Origin: Methylobacterium sp. C25 | GTDB lineage: Bacteria > Pseudomonadota > Alphaproteobacteria > Rhizobiales > Beijerinckiaceae | Direction of reading: 5' to 3' | Assembly (NCBI RefSeq): GCF_021352225.1 | Contig: NZ_JAAUVI010000003.1 | Location: forward strand, 248,001-312,000 | DNA length: 64,000 nucleotides | In this document: positions 9,211-19,382 of the stretch, one piece after another | Position numbering within the stretch: the first letter of the stretch is position 1 | Layout: every line of letters starts with the position of its first letter | The notes under the pieces: model-generated | What the model was told of the DNA's origin: nothing | Seen by the model: only the letters and a program-made list of their open reading frames with translations | Databases searched by the model: none | Program-made: the position numbers and the translations under genes

Positions 9211-9591
9211 TCAGCCTGCCTTGATCCAGCGCGCCGCAGCCTCCGCGCTGTTCTCCGGGCGTGAATTGAACGCGATCGCTGCGTCAGGGGCGTACTCGCG
9301 CACCGCATTGATCACCGCCTCGAAGACGATCAGCCCATCGGACGCGAGACGCACGCCGCCACCGATCACGACGCAGTCGTAGGTTTTCGCCTGCAGTTGA
9401 AGCGTCACCGTCGCGACCGCATCGCGGGGCCGAATGGAGCAGAAATCGGCTCCCCATCCGCGATCGCGCATGTCCTTCAGACAGATCTCGATACCCGCTG
9501 CGATTTTCTCGGCATTCATTCCGGGCGGTAGGGCGGGATCGGAAAAATCGACGGCATCGGGTGCATAGCCGATCAACAGGACCTGCGTCAT
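9211..9591 (-). CDS. conserved hypothetical protein, Rossmann-like
   Basis: I do not recognise a named function. The 126-residue protein starts MTQVLLIGYAPDAVDF after a strong AAGGAGG ribosome site. It has alternating beta and alpha stretches, with a hydrophobic strand plus glycine turn at YDCVVIGGGVRL and an alpha-rich C-terminus. This pattern suggests a small Rossmann-like alpha/beta domain. There is no signal peptide or membrane helix. It lies 46 bp downstream of the P450 gene on the same strand and may be co-transcribed with it. Confidence 0.75.
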   Translation of the reverse strand: MTQVLLIGYAPDAVDFSDPALPPGMNAEKIAAGIEICLKDMRDRGWGADFCSIRPRDAVATVTLQLQAKTYDCVVIGGGVRLASDGLIVFEAVINAVREYAPDAAIAFNSRPENSAEAAARWIKAG

Positions 9592-9637
9592 GAAGCGCCT
9601 CCTTACGATCCTTCGCACGATCCACGCCCGCTGAACG

Positions 9638-11101
9638 TTAGACCTGTCCCGTGTGAACCAACGGAGGCGCATTCGCTTGGTTCTCGGAAGGTGCCTTTCC
9701 GCGATCGCGCACTCGCATCCGCAAGCCGCCCTGCGGCCTGAGCGTCACCCGGTGCAGTGGCACCACCGGTGGATGATCTGCGGCGAGGTCGAGTCGCACG
9801 GCTCGCGCCACATGCGCCAGCACGATCGTCGCTTCCTGCAGCGAGAAGCTCTGGCCGATGCAGACGCGTGGACCCGCTCCGAAGGGCAGATAGGCGAAGC
9901 GCGGGATGCTCTCGCGATTCTCCGGCAGGAAGCGCTCGGGCACGAAGGCGTCGGGATCGTCCCAGAGCGTCCGGTGTCGGTGCAGTACCCACGGCGCGAC
10001 CATCACCGTCGAGTTCCGAGGAATCTTGATGCGGCCAATGTGATCGTCGCGGATCGCCTGGCGGCTCATGAAGGGCACCGGCGGAAACAGCCGGAGGGTC
10101 TCCTCGATCACAGCCTTCGCGAAAGGGAGATCGGCCAGCGCGAAATGGCCGTCTGCGCCGATTGCGGCGTCGGCCTCCGCCTCCAGCCGTTCGCGCGAGG
10201 CCGCGTCCTGCGAGAGGCAGTAGAGCGCCCAGGTGAGCGCGTTGGCAGTGGTCTCGTGGCCGGCAGCGATGAAGGTGACGATGTTGGCCTTCACTTCGAG
10301 ATCGGTCAGGCCGTTGCCGGTCTCGGGATTGCTCGCAGTGAGAAGCAGCGTCAGCAGGTCGTGCGGGGCTGCACTGCCCGTCGCGGTCAGGGCGCGCCGC
10401 CGCTCGATCAGTTCGTCCACCACTTCCTCGAAGAAGCGCCCGGCGGGCCGTGCCCGCAAGCGGCCGATGCGCGGCACGAAGTTCGGCATGCCGAAGACGT
10501 CGAGCGGGTCGATCGGGCCGATCGCTTCCAGGAACCGGGTGATGGCGCGGCCGACCGCGTCCGGATCGCGCTTGAGCCCTTGCGTGAAGATCGTGCGCTC
10601 GAGGACGTCGAGGGAGACGCGCGTCATCTCGTTCGCCGCCTCGACCTGTGAGCCGTCGCGCCTGACGAGCCGGCGAGCCACGCGTATCCCGGCGAGGTTC
10701 ATCGATTCGGCGAAGCTGGTGACGTGGCGGGCAGAGAAGACTGGTGCGATGGTGCGGCGCTGGTTGCGCCATTCCTCTCCTTCCGCCGAGAGCAACCCGT
10801 TGCCGAGCCCCGGCGCCAGGATGCGGCGCTGCAGGTCGTCCTTGCGGTAGTTCTTGGCGTTCTCGACGAAGAGGTAGCGGATCAGCGCAGGGTCGCTCAC
10901 CACCGTCACGCGCCCGAGCACACCTTCCGCCGCGACCACGGGCTGCTCGAAATGTGAGCGCATCCATGTGGTGATCGGGTTGCTGCGCGCCGCTCGCAGA
11001 AAGCCGAATAACCCGAGATCCGTGGTCCGGGGTTTCGGAACCTCCGGCCGGAAACGGAAGGGCATCGGAATCTCGCGCGCCAGCGTCGTGTCCGTCCGCA
11101 T
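9638..11101 (-). CDS. cytochrome P450
   Basis: A 487-residue haem-thiolate monooxygenase. The I-helix motif AAGHETTANAL, the K-helix EETLR, and the haem loop FGAGPRVCIGQ are intact; the proximal cysteine is residue 414. The soluble N-terminus without a membrane anchor is typical of bacterial P450s, which need separate ferredoxin and reductase partners; none are adjacent. The substrate cannot be inferred. The ATG at 11101 has GGAG upstream. The gene diverges from fumC. Confidence 0.93.
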   Translation of the reverse strand: MRTDTTLAREIPMPFRFRPEVPKPRTTDLGLFGFLRAARSNPITTWMRSHFEQPVVAAEGVLGRVTVVSDPALIRYLFVENAKNYRKDDLQRRILAPGLGNGLLSAEGEEWRNQRRTIAPVFSARHVTSFAESMNLAGIRVARRLVRRDGSQVEAANEMTRVSLDVLERTIFTQGLKRDPDAVGRAITRFLEAIGPIDPLDVFGMPNFVPRIGRLRARPAGRFFEEVVDELIERRRALTATGSAAPHDLLTLLLTASNPETGNGLTDLEVKANIVTFIAAGHETTANALTWALYCLSQDAASRERLEAEADAAIGADGHFALADLPFAKAVIEETLRLFPPVPFMSRQAIRDDHIGRIKIPRNSTVMVAPWVLHRHRTLWDDPDAFVPERFLPENRESIPRFAYLPFGAGPRVCIGQSFSLQEATIVLAHVARAVRLDLAADHPPVVPLHRVTLRPQGGLRMRVRDRGKAPSENQANAPPLVHTGQV

Positions 11102-11193
11102 CAAATCTCCTTTGACCGCGCGAGAAGCGGAATTTCACTCCGCGGCTCCCTTCGTTAAGTAGGGGCCGCAACGACCCAGACGAAGAGGCCACG

Positions 11194-12606
11194 ATGTCGC
11201 CGGAAACCTCGACCGAGACCCGCACCGAGTCCGACACCTTCGGACCGATCGAGGTCCCCGCGCACCGCTACTGGGGCGCGCAGACCCAGCGTTCGATCCA
11301 GAACTTCCGCATCGGCACCGAGCACCAGCCGGCTCCGATCGTCCACGCGCTCGGCATCGTGAAACAGGCCGCCGCCCTGGTGAACAAGGATCTCGGCGGC
11401 CTCGATGCCAAGATCGCCGACGCCATCGCCGCCTCCGCCGCCGACGTCGTCGCCGGCAAGCATGACGACGAGTTCCCCCTCGTGGTTTGGCAGACGGGCT
11501 CCGGCACCCAGTCCAACATGAACGCCAACGAGGTGATCGCCTCGCTCGCCAACGAGCGCCTCGGTGGCAAGCGAGGCGGCAAGTCCCCGGTCCACCCGAA
11601 CGACCATTGCAACCGCAGCCAGTCCTCGAACGACACCTTCCCCACCGCGATGCACATTGCCGTGGCGCGCGAGATCAAGGAGCGCCTGCTGCCGGCGCTG
11701 ACCCATCTGCACGATGCGTTGGAAGCGAAGTCCAAGGCCTTCTCACCCATCGTGAAGATCGGTCGCACACACCTTCAGGACGCGACGCCCGTCTCTCTCG
11801 GCCAGGAATTTTCCGGCTACGTCGCGCAGGTTGCGCTCGGCATGGCCCGCATCGAGCAGACGCTGCCCGGCGTCTTCGCGCTGGCCCAGGGCGGTACAGC
11901 CGTCGGCACCGGCCTCAACGCCCATCCGGAATTCGCCGAGCGTTTCGCCGCCAAGGTCGCGGAACTGACCGGGCTGCCCTTCACCTCGGCCGAGAACAAG
12001 TTCGAGGCACTCGCCACGCACGACGCGCTAGTGTTCACACAGGGAGCGCTCGTCGCTCTGGCCTCGGGCCTGTTCAAGATCGCGCAGGACATCCGCCTGC
12101 TCGGTTCCGGCCCGCGCTCTGGCCTCGGCGAGCTCTCGCTGCCGGAGAACGAGCCCGGCTCCTCGATCATGCCGGGCAAGGTCAACCCGACCCAGTGTGA
12201 GGCGCTGACCATGGTCTGCTGCCAGGTGGTCGGCAATGGAACCACGGTGAGCTTTGCAGGCTCACAGGGTCATTTCGAGCTGAACGTGTTCAAGCCGGTG
12301 ATCGCCAATGCCGTGCTGCAATCGGTGCGGCTGCTGGCGGATGCAGCGGTCAGCTTCACCGACAATTGTGTCGTCGGCATCAAGGCGAACGAGGACAAGA
12401 TCGCCGACTTGATGAGCCGCTCGCTCATGCTGGTCACGGCGCTCGCGCCGTCAATCGGCTACGACAAGGCCGCGACCATCGCCAAGACGGCGCACAAGAA
12501 CGGCACCACCCTCAAGGAAGAGGCGCTGAACCTGGGCTACGTCACGGCCGAGGAATTCGACCGCGTCGTGCGGCCCGACACCATGCTGGCGCCCAGCATC
12601 GATTAG
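11194..12606 (+). CDS. fumC: class II fumarate hydratase
   Basis: FumC interconverts fumarate and malate in the TCA cycle without an iron-sulfur cluster. The 470-residue length is normal. The signature [17 protein letters not shown] (fumarase/aspartase superfamily), [14 protein letters not shown] and [20 protein letters not shown] are all present. The N-terminus has about 12 extra Thr/Glu-rich residues compared with many homologues. ATG at 11194 has an AGAGG ribosome site. A 13-bp perfect hairpin follows the stop. Confidence 0.95.
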   Translation: MSPETSTETRTESDTFGPIEVPAHRYWGAQTQRSIQNFRIGTEHQPAPIVHALGIVKQAAALVNKDLGGLDAKIADAIAASAADVVAGKHDDEFPLVVWQTGSGTQSNMNANEVIASLANERLGGKRGGKSPVHPNDHCNRSQSSNDTFPTAMHIAVAREIKERLLPALTHLHDALEAKSKAFSPIVKIGRTHLQDATPVSLGQEFSGYVAQVALGMARIEQTLPGVFALAQGGTAVGTGLNAHPEFAERFAAKVAELTGLPFTSAENKFEALATHDALVFTQGALVALASGLFKIAQDIRLLGSGPRSGLGELSLPENEPGSSIMPGKVNPTQCEALTMVCCQVVGNGTTVSFAGSQGHFELNVFKPVIANAVLQSVRLLADAAVSFTDNCVVGIKANEDKIADLMSRSLMLVTALAPSIGYDKAATIAKTAHKNGTTLKEEALNLGYVTAEEFDRVVRPDTMLAPSID

Positions 12607-12618
12607 ACGCATGATCAT

Positions 12619-12647
12619 GTATCCGGCGGGATCTTCCCGCCGGATAC
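12619..12647 (+). terminator. hairpin downstream of fumC
   Basis: A perfect 13-bp stem (GTATCCGGCGGGA and its complement) with a 3-nt loop starts 12 nt after the fumC stop. There is no T-tract, so termination would be weak; it may allow read-through or protect the mRNA 3' end. Confidence 0.55.
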
Positions 12648-12666
12648 GGTCGGAGACCATCGTGCC

Positions 12667-12855
12667 GTGGCCGAGATCATCAACCTGAACCAGTTCCGCA
12701 AGGCGCGCGACAAGGCCGAGAAGCAGGCTCGCGCCGCCGAGAACCGCGTCGTCTTCGGCCGTCCCAAGAAGGCCAAGACCCTTGCCGAGAAGAAGGCGGT
12801 TATCGAGTCCGAGCGGCTCGAAGGCCACCGCCTCAAGAAGCCCGACGAAGAATGA
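12667..12855 (+). CDS. small basic DUF4169-type protein
   Basis: A 62-residue, highly charged protein beginning MAEIINLNQFRKARDKAEK and rich in Lys, Arg, Ala and Glu. Length and opening motif match the DUF4169 family known from alphaproteobacteria, whose function is unknown. It is predicted to be mostly helical, with no membrane segment. GTG start with GGAG upstream. The stop overlaps the next ATG (ATGA), so it is co-translated with the ribbon-helix-helix protein. Confidence 0.8.
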   Translation: MAEIINLNQFRKARDKAEKQARAAENRVVFGRPKKAKTLAEKKAVIESERLEGHRLKKPDEE

Positions 12856-13094
12856 GCGGCGACACGCCGGGCGGCCTCAAGAAGCGCTCGGTGATGATCG
12901 CCGGTCACCGCACCAGCGTTTCCTTGGAATCTGCGTTTTGGGACGTCCTGCGCGAGATTGCGGACGCGCAAGAACAATCGGTCCAAGCGCTGATTGGGGC
13001 GATTGACGCCGAGCGCGGCGACCACAACCTGTCTTCGGCGATCCGCGTATTCGTGTTGCGATGCGTGATAGAACGCTCCGATGCAACAACGTAA
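12852..13094 (+). CDS. ribbon-helix-helix domain protein
   Basis: An 80-residue protein with the sequence KKRSVMIAGHRTSVSLESAFWDVLREIA, a beta-strand followed by two helices, as in the ribbon-helix-helix family that is frequent beside DUF4169 genes. Such proteins may bind DNA as dimers, but no target is known. Start chosen by the ATGA overlap with the upstream gene. The context suggests a conserved two-gene unit and not a toxin-antitoxin pair, since the DUF4169-type partner does not resemble a known toxin. Confidence 0.78.
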   Translation: MSGDTPGGLKKRSVMIAGHRTSVSLESAFWDVLREIADAQEQSVQALIGAIDAERGDHNLSSAIRVFVLRCVIERSDATT

Positions 13095-13220
13095 CGCCTC
13101 CAAGGAATTACCTAGAACACATCTAAACAAATGTTATGCACTATAAAGCAACGTCACAGTAAACCTCACGTTAATATGTGCACTGCAACTTTCGGCTCAT
13201 CATTGATGATCGAGCCGGGT

Positions 13221-13240
13221 GTCCGGCCCGGGGGCCAGAC
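13221..13240 (+). promoter_or_regulatory. hairpin abutting the chemoreceptor start codon
   Basis: GTC-C-GGCC-CGGG-GGCC-A-GAC forms a GC-rich stem ending one base before the ATG at 13241. The only Shine-Dalgarno-like purine run (GGGGG) is inside it, so the stem could limit ribosome access. This is inference from pairing only. Confidence 0.35.
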
Positions 13241-14938
13241 ATGCGCGTGTTTAACGACTTAAAACTTATCGTAAAGATCGCAATTCCGACGCTACTCCTG
13301 GTTGCAGTCTCGATCGGCTTGGTGGGCTTCTCCCATACCAAACTGACTCTGCTCGCGGGCACTGCCCAGCATCTGGTCGACGAGAGCGCCACCCGCGCCA
13401 TCCTGTCCAGCGAACTTGCCCTTCAGGTCAACGAAGCGACCATCCGCGAGAAGAATGCGATCCTCGAGACCGAGGACACCCGCGTCGCCTTTCAGCTCAC
13501 CGGACAGGCCAACGCCAAGCAGGCGGCCTACAAGGCGATCGATCGTCTGATCGCGCTCGCCGACAGCGATGACCGGCGCGCCAGAAACGAGCGCATCAAG
13601 ACTCAGATGAACGACTTCTTCTCCGCCTCGGAGCGCGTGACGGCCTTCGCGTCGAAGGGGGACAAGCGAGCAGCCATCGAGCTCTCCAATGGTGAAGGAC
13701 GCGCAGCACGCGGCAAGCTGGTCGAGGCTCTGCAGCAGCGGGTCGAGTCCAATCAGCGTGAGCTGACGCGGGCCCGGGACGAAGCTGCTCAAACGGCGAA
13801 GGACGCGACCTGGACGCTGATCGTCATCGCCGCAACCGGCCTGATCGCCTCGAGCGCGCTGCTCGGCCTCATCGCGATTTACGGCATCACCAAGCCAATC
13901 GGGCAGCTGGTCGGCGTGCTGCAGCGCATGGCCCATGGCGAAATCGATACGACGATCGCCGCGGCGTCACGCGGTGACGAAATCGGTGCCATTGGCCGTG
14001 CCGTCGAAGGCATCAAGAGCATGGTGGCCCAGAAAGCGGCCGAGGAAACCGAGCGCAAGCGCATCGCCGACGAGGCGGCGGCCCTCGAACGTCGCAGAAC
14101 CATGATCGAACTCGCCGACGGCTTCGAGCAGGCCATTGGCGGCATCGTCGGTGCCGTGGGATCGGCTGCGACCGAGTTGCAGGCCACGGCACAGACGATG
14201 ACGGCCACTGCGACCCAGACGGCCAGCCAGTCGACGACCGTCGCGGCTGCGGCGGAAGAAGCCGCCTCGAATGTGAGCACCGTGGCGGCCGCCGCCGAAG
14301 AGCTCGGCTCCTCGGTCCAGGAGATCGGCCGCCAAGTCGATGGCTCGGCGACTCTCGCCGGCACAGCCGTCGCCGAGGCAACGCAGACCGCTGCCCTAGT
14401 GCAGGAGCTGAGCCACGCCGCCTCGAAGATCGGCGACGTCGTGCGCATGATCTCGGACATCGCCGGCCAGACCAACCTGCTGGCGCTGAACGCCACCATC
14501 GAGGCGGCCCGTGCCGGCGAGGCGGGGCGCGGCTTCGCCGTGGTCGCTGCCGAGGTGAAGGAACTGGCCTCGCAGACCGCGAGGGCCACTGACGAGATCG
14601 GCTCGCAGATTGCTCGCATCCAGGGCTCGACGGATCAGGCCGTTGCCGCGATCAGCGGCATCACTGGCCGTATCCAGGAGATCAGTTCGGTCGCCACCTC
14701 GATCGCCGCCGCCGTCGAGGAACAGGGCGCGGCGACGCAGGAGATCGTTCGCAACGTTTCCCAGGCCGCCAGCGGCACCGGCGAGGTGACCTCGAACATC
14801 ACCGGCGTTGCTCGGGCGGCCGAGGAGACCGGCGCAGCCGCGAGCCAAGTCCTGGCCTCCGCCTCCGAGCTGTCCCGCCAGTCCGAGTACCTCAACGGCG
14901 AGGTCGCCCGCTTCCTTGAGACCGTTCGCGCGGCCTAA
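13241..14938 (+). CDS. methyl-accepting chemotaxis protein
   Basis: A 565-residue chemoreceptor. A membrane helix at about residues 11-33 precedes a roughly 150-residue helical periplasmic sensor region resembling a four-helix-bundle domain. A second membrane helix lies near residues 188-210. A HAMP linker ([19 protein letters not shown]) and the cytoplasmic signalling domain follow; its conserved tip includes the run from [13 protein letters not shown] to [11 protein letters not shown]. No C-terminal CheR-binding pentapeptide is present. The ligand is unknown. The ATG gives a normal N-terminus; upstream in-frame codons lie in AT-rich leader sequence. Confidence 0.92.
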   Translation: MRVFNDLKLIVKIAIPTLLLVAVSIGLVGFSHTKLTLLAGTAQHLVDESATRAILSSELALQVNEATIREKNAILETEDTRVAFQLTGQANAKQAAYKAIDRLIALADSDDRRARNERIKTQMNDFFSASERVTAFASKGDKRAAIELSNGEGRAARGKLVEALQQRVESNQRELTRARDEAAQTAKDATWTLIVIAATGLIASSALLGLIAIYGITKPIGQLVGVLQRMAHGEIDTTIAAASRGDEIGAIGRAVEGIKSMVAQKAAEETERKRIADEAAALERRRTMIELADGFEQAIGGIVGAVGSAATELQATAQTMTATATQTASQSTTVAAAAEEAASNVSTVAAAAEELGSSVQEIGRQVDGSATLAGTAVAEATQTAALVQELSHAASKIGDVVRMISDIAGQTNLLALNATIEAARAGEAGRGFAVVAAEVKELASQTARATDEIGSQIARIQGSTDQAVAAISGITGRIQEISSVATSIAAAVEEQGAATQEIVRNVSQAASGTGEVTSNITGVARAAEETGAAASQVLASASELSRQSEYLNGEVARFLETVRAA

Positions 14939-14959
14939 CTCTTAACCGAACGAGATGAC

Positions 14960-14994
14960 GCGTCCCGCTCACCCGAGCGGGGCGCGCTTTCGTT
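14960..14994 (+). terminator. rho-independent-like terminator after chemoreceptor gene
   Basis: CCCGCTC (14964-14970) pairs with GAGCGGG (14975-14981) across a short loop, flanked by further GC pairs, then CTTTCGTTT follows. It starts about 22 nt after the stop codon. Confidence 0.65.
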
Positions 14995-15098
14995 TCCAGG
15001 CGCGCTTCGAGCGTGTCGATTGCCTCGTCACCGTCGAGATGTCCGCGATCGTTCCGCAGAAAGCAGATTAACGTCGGCCGGCAGAATGAGAGGCTTGG

Positions 15099-16493
15099 CT
15101 ACTCCGCTGCCATGGGGAGTGGCTTCCGGGGCAGCGCGTCGAGCGCCTCCGGCTTCGGCCCACCCGTCGCCCAGTCGAGCAACTCCACTGTGTGGAGGAT
15201 CGGGATGCTCGTGCCCTTCCCGATCTGCGTGGCGCAACCGATGTTGCCGGTGGCGATGAGGTCGGGTTGCATCCGCTCGATATTGGCGACCTTGCGGGCG
15301 CGGAGACGCCCGGCAATCTCGGGCTGGAGGATGTTGTAGGTACCGGCAGAGCCGCAGCAGATGTGGCCCTCGGGCACGTCCTTCACGGTGAAGCCGGCTT
15401 TCTTCAGGAGCGTCTTCGGCTCGGTGCGGATGGCCTGGCCGTGCTGCATCGAGCAGGCCGAATGGTAGGCCACGGTGAAATCGGTATCGACCACCGGCGG
15501 CAGCAGGCCGATCGATGTGACATACTCGGTGACGTCCTTGGCGATGGCCGAGACTCGCGCGGCCTTCTCGGCATAGGCCGGGTCGTCGCGGAACATGAAG
15601 CCATAATCCTTGATCGTCGTGCCGCAGCCCGAGGCGGTGACAATGATCGCGTCGAGGCCCTTTCCGTCGATCTCGGCGATCCAGGCGTCGATCGCCTGCT
15701 TGGCGAAGCCATGGGCGGACTCCTCCTTGCCCATGTGATGGGTGAGCGCCCCGCAGCAGCCTTCGCCCGCCGCCTGCACCACCTCGACGCCGTGGCGGTT
15801 GAGCAGGCGGATCGCCGCCTCGTTGAAGTCCGGCCGCAGCACGCTCTGGGCGCAACCGCGCAGCAACGCGACACGGCCGCGGCGCGTCACCGGGGCGGCG
15901 TTCTCGCCCTCCTGGATCAGGGCGCTGATCTCCTGGGCGCTGGTATCGGCTGGGAAGATGCCGGGCCGGTCGGTCGGCACCCGGTTCGGGAGCTGTGCGG
16001 GAGCGAGGTCGAGCATCGCCGCGAGACGGTTGCCAACGCGCGGCAACATCGCGACCAGCGGCCGGAGCGGTTGACCGATCTTGGCGCCGAGCAGCGCTAG
16101 CCGGAAACGGTTCGGATAGGGCAGCACGAAGGCGAGCACGGAGCGGAGCAGCCGGTCGCTCAGCGGGCGCGCATAGGTTTTTTCGATGTGGCTGCGGGCA
16201 TGGTCGACGAGGTGCATGTAGTGCACGCCCGAGGGGCAGGTCGTCATGCAGGACAGGCAGGAGAGGCAGCGGTCGACGTGCTTCACGACCTCCGCCGAGG
16301 CCGCCTTTCCGCCCTCGAACATGTCCTTCATCAGGTAGATGCGACCGCGCGGGCTATCGAGCTCGTCGCCGAGCAGGAGGTAGGTCGGGCAGGTCGCGGT
16401 GCAGAAGCCGCAATGCACGCAGGTGCGCAGGATCTTTTCCGAAACCTTGGTCGCCGGATCGGCGAGTTGCGCGAGGCTGAAATTGGTTTGCAC
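15099..16493 (-). CDS. glcF: glycolate oxidase iron-sulfur subunit
   Basis: GlcF carries electrons from the flavin subunits GlcD/GlcE during oxidation of glycolate to glyoxylate. Two 4Fe-4S motifs lie in the N-terminal part: CVHCGFCTATCP and CLSCLSCMTTCP. Two CCG-type domains follow (GEGCCGALTHH and HICCGSAGTYN). The 464-residue length is slightly above the E. coli protein. It sits 19 bp downstream of glcE on the same strand. Confidence 0.94.
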   Translation of the reverse strand: MQTNFSLAQLADPATKVSEKILRTCVHCGFCTATCPTYLLLGDELDSPRGRIYLMKDMFEGGKAASAEVVKHVDRCLSCLSCMTTCPSGVHYMHLVDHARSHIEKTYARPLSDRLLRSVLAFVLPYPNRFRLALLGAKIGQPLRPLVAMLPRVGNRLAAMLDLAPAQLPNRVPTDRPGIFPADTSAQEISALIQEGENAAPVTRRGRVALLRGCAQSVLRPDFNEAAIRLLNRHGVEVVQAAGEGCCGALTHHMGKEESAHGFAKQAIDAWIAEIDGKGLDAIIVTASGCGTTIKDYGFMFRDDPAYAEKAARVSAIAKDVTEYVTSIGLLPPVVDTDFTVAYHSACSMQHGQAIRTEPKTLLKKAGFTVKDVPEGHICCGSAGTYNILQPEIAGRLRARKVANIERMQPDLIATGNIGCATQIGKGTSIPILHTVELLDWATGGPKPEALDALPRKPLPMAAE

Positions 16494-16512
16494 GGTCGGT
16501 GTTCCTGAAGCC

Positions 16513-17700
16513 TCAAACGCCTGCGTACATCCGGCCCGGATTGAAGACGCCGCCCGGGTCCTGGGCCGCCTTGATGCCGGCCGTGATCTTCATCAGCGGC
16601 TCGGCCAGCGGTTCGAAGACCGGCACCGCCGCGCGCACGGCATCGGGCGCCCGCACCAGCGTGGCGTGGCCGCCATGGGCACGGGTCGCCTCGCGGATCG
16701 TCTCAGCACCGGCATCGCCTTCGGCGCTCGTAGCCAGCCAGATCAGGCCGCCGCCCCAATCGTAGTACCAGCGAGCATCGCGACCGGCTGCGACCGCAGC
16801 GGCGAGGGCGGGACCTCGCACCGGCGCCGTCGAGATCCGCCAGATCGCGGCCTCGCGCGGTTGGCTCAGCGGCTCGACGTCGCGCACGCCCCGCCAGAGC
16901 GCGGCACAGGCCTCGCCGTCGACGATCTCGGGCTGGCCGTAGCGCTTGAGCAGTCGCGAGAGCTCGCCGAGGCGGTAATCGATGGACTTGGAAAATCCCT
17001 CGAGGCGCATGAGGGTCCGAGCCGTCCCCTCCCCCAGCCCGGCCGGCAGATGCGCCGCCCCGGTTAGCTCGAACGGCGAGCCGAGGGCGGCCGAGAGGGC
17101 CTCGATGGCGCGGGCATCGTCGAGGCCCGAGAATACCAGGGTCGAGACGCGCTCCTGTACCGGAAGCACCTTGAAGGTCACCTCGGTGAGCAGTCCGAGG
17201 GTGCCCCATGAGCCGCCCATCAGCTTCACGAGGTCGAGCCCGGTGACGTTCTTCATCACCCGGCCTCCGGACTTGATCGCCTGCCCTCGCCCGTTGACGA
17301 ACCGCACGCCGATCAGGCTGTCGCGGGCAGCGCCCGCATTGATACGGCGCGGACCAGAATTGTTGCAGGCCGCCACCGCGCCAAAGGTCGGCTCGCCAGT
17401 CGAGCCCATAAGGCCGCGATGGTCCATCGGCTCGAAGGGCAGCATCTGGCCGCGCTCCGCGAGGAGCGACTGGACCTCGGCGAGCGGTGTGCCGGCGCGG
17501 GCCGAGACCACCATTTCGGCGGGCTCGTAGAGCGTCACGCCACTGATGACGGCAGCCGACAGCGTCGATTCATCCTGCGCCGGACGGCCGATCCCGGCCT
17601 TGGTGCCGCCGCCGACCAGGCGCAGCCGTTCCGACCGCCCTGTCGCCTCTGCGACGATCGCCACGGCCTCCTGCTCGCTCGCCGGAGCGTATGAACCCAT
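16513..17700 (-). CDS. glcE: glycolate oxidase FAD-binding subunit
   Basis: GlcE is the shorter flavoprotein of the glycolate oxidase complex. The 395-residue product has a PCMH-type FAD-binding N-terminal half (LRLVGGGTKAGIG, then LMGSTGEPTFGAVAACNNSG) and a C-terminal part ending NPGRMYAGV. The start at 17700 has AGGAAA at good spacing; an ATG five codons upstream has none. The usual upstream partner glcD is absent, and the next gene on this strand is a flippase. Confidence 0.9.
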   Translation of the reverse strand: MGSYAPASEQEAVAIVAEATGRSERLRLVGGGTKAGIGRPAQDESTLSAAVISGVTLYEPAEMVVSARAGTPLAEVQSLLAERGQMLPFEPMDHRGLMGSTGEPTFGAVAACNNSGPRRINAGAARDSLIGVRFVNGRGQAIKSGGRVMKNVTGLDLVKLMGGSWGTLGLLTEVTFKVLPVQERVSTLVFSGLDDARAIEALSAALGSPFELTGAAHLPAGLGEGTARTLMRLEGFSKSIDYRLGELSRLLKRYGQPEIVDGEACAALWRGVRDVEPLSQPREAAIWRISTAPVRGPALAAAVAAGRDARWYYDWGGGLIWLATSAEGDAGAETIREATRAHGGHATLVRAPDAVRAAVPVFEPLAEPLMKITAGIKAAQDPGGVFNPGRMYAGV

Positions 17701-17827
17701 CGTTTCCTGCCCCATGAGCGTCGGTCGTTCGCGCTCTTTGGAAGCAGTCAAAACGGAATGTCCATGGGATTCAAGCGCGACCGCACGGCGCAGCGTCGGA
17801 TTTCCCGGCTCGAGTCGCCTCGTCGGC

Positions 17828-19276
17828 TCACTCGGCGAGCACAGGATGCCGAGGTCGAAAGCGATCCATCACGAGCGCCTTGAGCCCCGCGATGTCACAA
17901 ACCCAGACGGTGCCAGCATAGAGCGCGACGCCGACGCCGAGGCAGAGAGGCAGCGCCAGGCTCGGTGTGAGATGACGCAGCGGCAGCAGCACGAGGAGCA
18001 TCGCGAGGCTCGCCGCGGCCGAGAGACCGATGTCGCGCCAGGGCATGGTGAGCCGGTCGGACCCGACCAGCGCTCGGACCGCCAAAAGCGCGACGGCCGC
18101 GGCGAGGCCGAGCGATTGCGCCACCGCAATCCCGGGCGGCCCCATCGCCGCCGGCAGGAGCGCCAGACCGATACCGTTGACGGCACAGCCGAGCAGGGCT
18201 GCGGCGATCACCGGACTGGTCTTCCGACGGATCTGGAAGATCGGGTTCAGCGCGAAGTTCATGATCGACAGGCAGAACAGCCCGGGGATCAGCAGCGCCG
18301 TGTAGAGCGCGAACGGCCCGCGGAACGCCTCCGGCACGACGAGTTGCTGCAACGCCGGCGTCACCGCCCAGTAGCCGGCCGCACACGGGAGGAGGAGCGC
18401 AATGACGACGCCGATGTTCCGGCTGATCTGCGCTTCGGCCGCCTCGCGACCGTGATGCTCTTCGGCCCGCACGGCGAGTTGGAACAGCAGCAGGTCCAGG
18501 GCCGTGCCGAGCGTCGAGAAGCCGCGAGAGCCGAGATCCGCCGCAAGGGCGAAATAGCCAGCTTCGGAAAAATTGGCCGCAGCAGCGATGGCGCCGCGGT
18601 TGATGAAGGGCATGAGCTGGTAGATCGCATTGGCGGCGATCAGCGGTAGCCCGTAGGCGGCGAAGACCTTGAGGGTGTGGCGGCTGCGCTCCGGCGCAAA
18701 CCGGCCCGGCGGGTCGCGCAATGCTGCACGCATCACCACGACTGCTAGGGCCTGACTGGCGGCGCCGGCGAGGAGGACCCAGGTCGGCTGCGGGAAGAGC
18801 CAGGCCGTGCCGGCCATCAGCACGACGCCAAACACGTTCTTCCAGACGACGAGCTTGAGATAGGTGCCGCCGACGAACCGGGCGCGGGCGAGCGCCGCAT
18901 GGTAGTCGAACAGCCCGATGCCGATGGCGGTCAGGGCCGTCGCGGCGGTCACAGCAAGTTGGCTCTCCGGCGTCGGATCGATCACCAGCCCAAGGCCCGC
19001 GCAGATCGCGGCGAGCGCCACGAGCGCGATGGCCAAGGTGGCATAGGCGCGGTCGAGACCCGCGCGAATCCAGGGTTCGCTGTCACGCACCCGCGCCGAA
19101 TAGAACCGCGTCGTCGAGAGCCGCAGCCATTCGAAGAGCAGCGTGTTCAGCACCACGGCGCCAGCAGTCGCCAGGGCGAAGCGGCCGAAATCGGCCGGCC
19201 CGAGGATCTTGGCGATCAACAGGCCGAGAAGAAGGTTCAGGGCCGAGTTGATGATGAAGGCGGCGATGACGGCCAT
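17828..19276 (-). CDS. polysaccharide/lipid-linked oligosaccharide flippase-like membrane protein
   Basis: A 482-residue, almost entirely hydrophobic protein with about 12-14 predicted membrane segments, beginning MAVIAAFIINSALNLLLGLL. The early motif AKILGPADFGRFAL matches the Wzx/MATE-like polysaccharide exporter superfamily. It probably flips a lipid-linked glycan across the inner membrane. No glycosyltransferases lie beside it, so the glycan is unknown. The start is the first available in-frame ATG. Confidence 0.85.
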   Translation of the reverse strand: MAVIAAFIINSALNLLLGLLIAKILGPADFGRFALATAGAVVLNTLLFEWLRLSTTRFYSARVRDSEPWIRAGLDRAYATLAIALVALAAICAGLGLVIDPTPESQLAVTAATALTAIGIGLFDYHAALARARFVGGTYLKLVVWKNVFGVVLMAGTAWLFPQPTWVLLAGAASQALAVVVMRAALRDPPGRFAPERSRHTLKVFAAYGLPLIAANAIYQLMPFINRGAIAAAANFSEAGYFALAADLGSRGFSTLGTALDLLLFQLAVRAEEHHGREAAEAQISRNIGVVIALLLPCAAGYWAVTPALQQLVVPEAFRGPFALYTALLIPGLFCLSIMNFALNPIFQIRRKTSPVIAAALLGCAVNGIGLALLPAAMGPPGIAVAQSLGLAAAVALLAVRALVGSDRLTMPWRDIGLSAAASLAMLLVLLPLRHLTPSLALPLCLGVGVALYAGTVWVCDIAGLKALVMDRFRPRHPVLAE

Positions 19277-19382
19277 CGGTCCACTGGAATCCCGCTCCGC
19301 ATGCCGATCTCATCACCGGCACCCGCGGCATTCTCGGGGCGATGCGCCAAGAAAGCCTGAACGTGATCGCCGAGGGCCGGGC

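Noticed and set aside
12667..13094. DUF4169-type/ribbon-helix-helix pair as a toxin-antitoxin module
   Set aside because: The small basic protein has no toxin signature, and the pair appears as a conserved alphaproteobacterial unit next to housekeeping genes.
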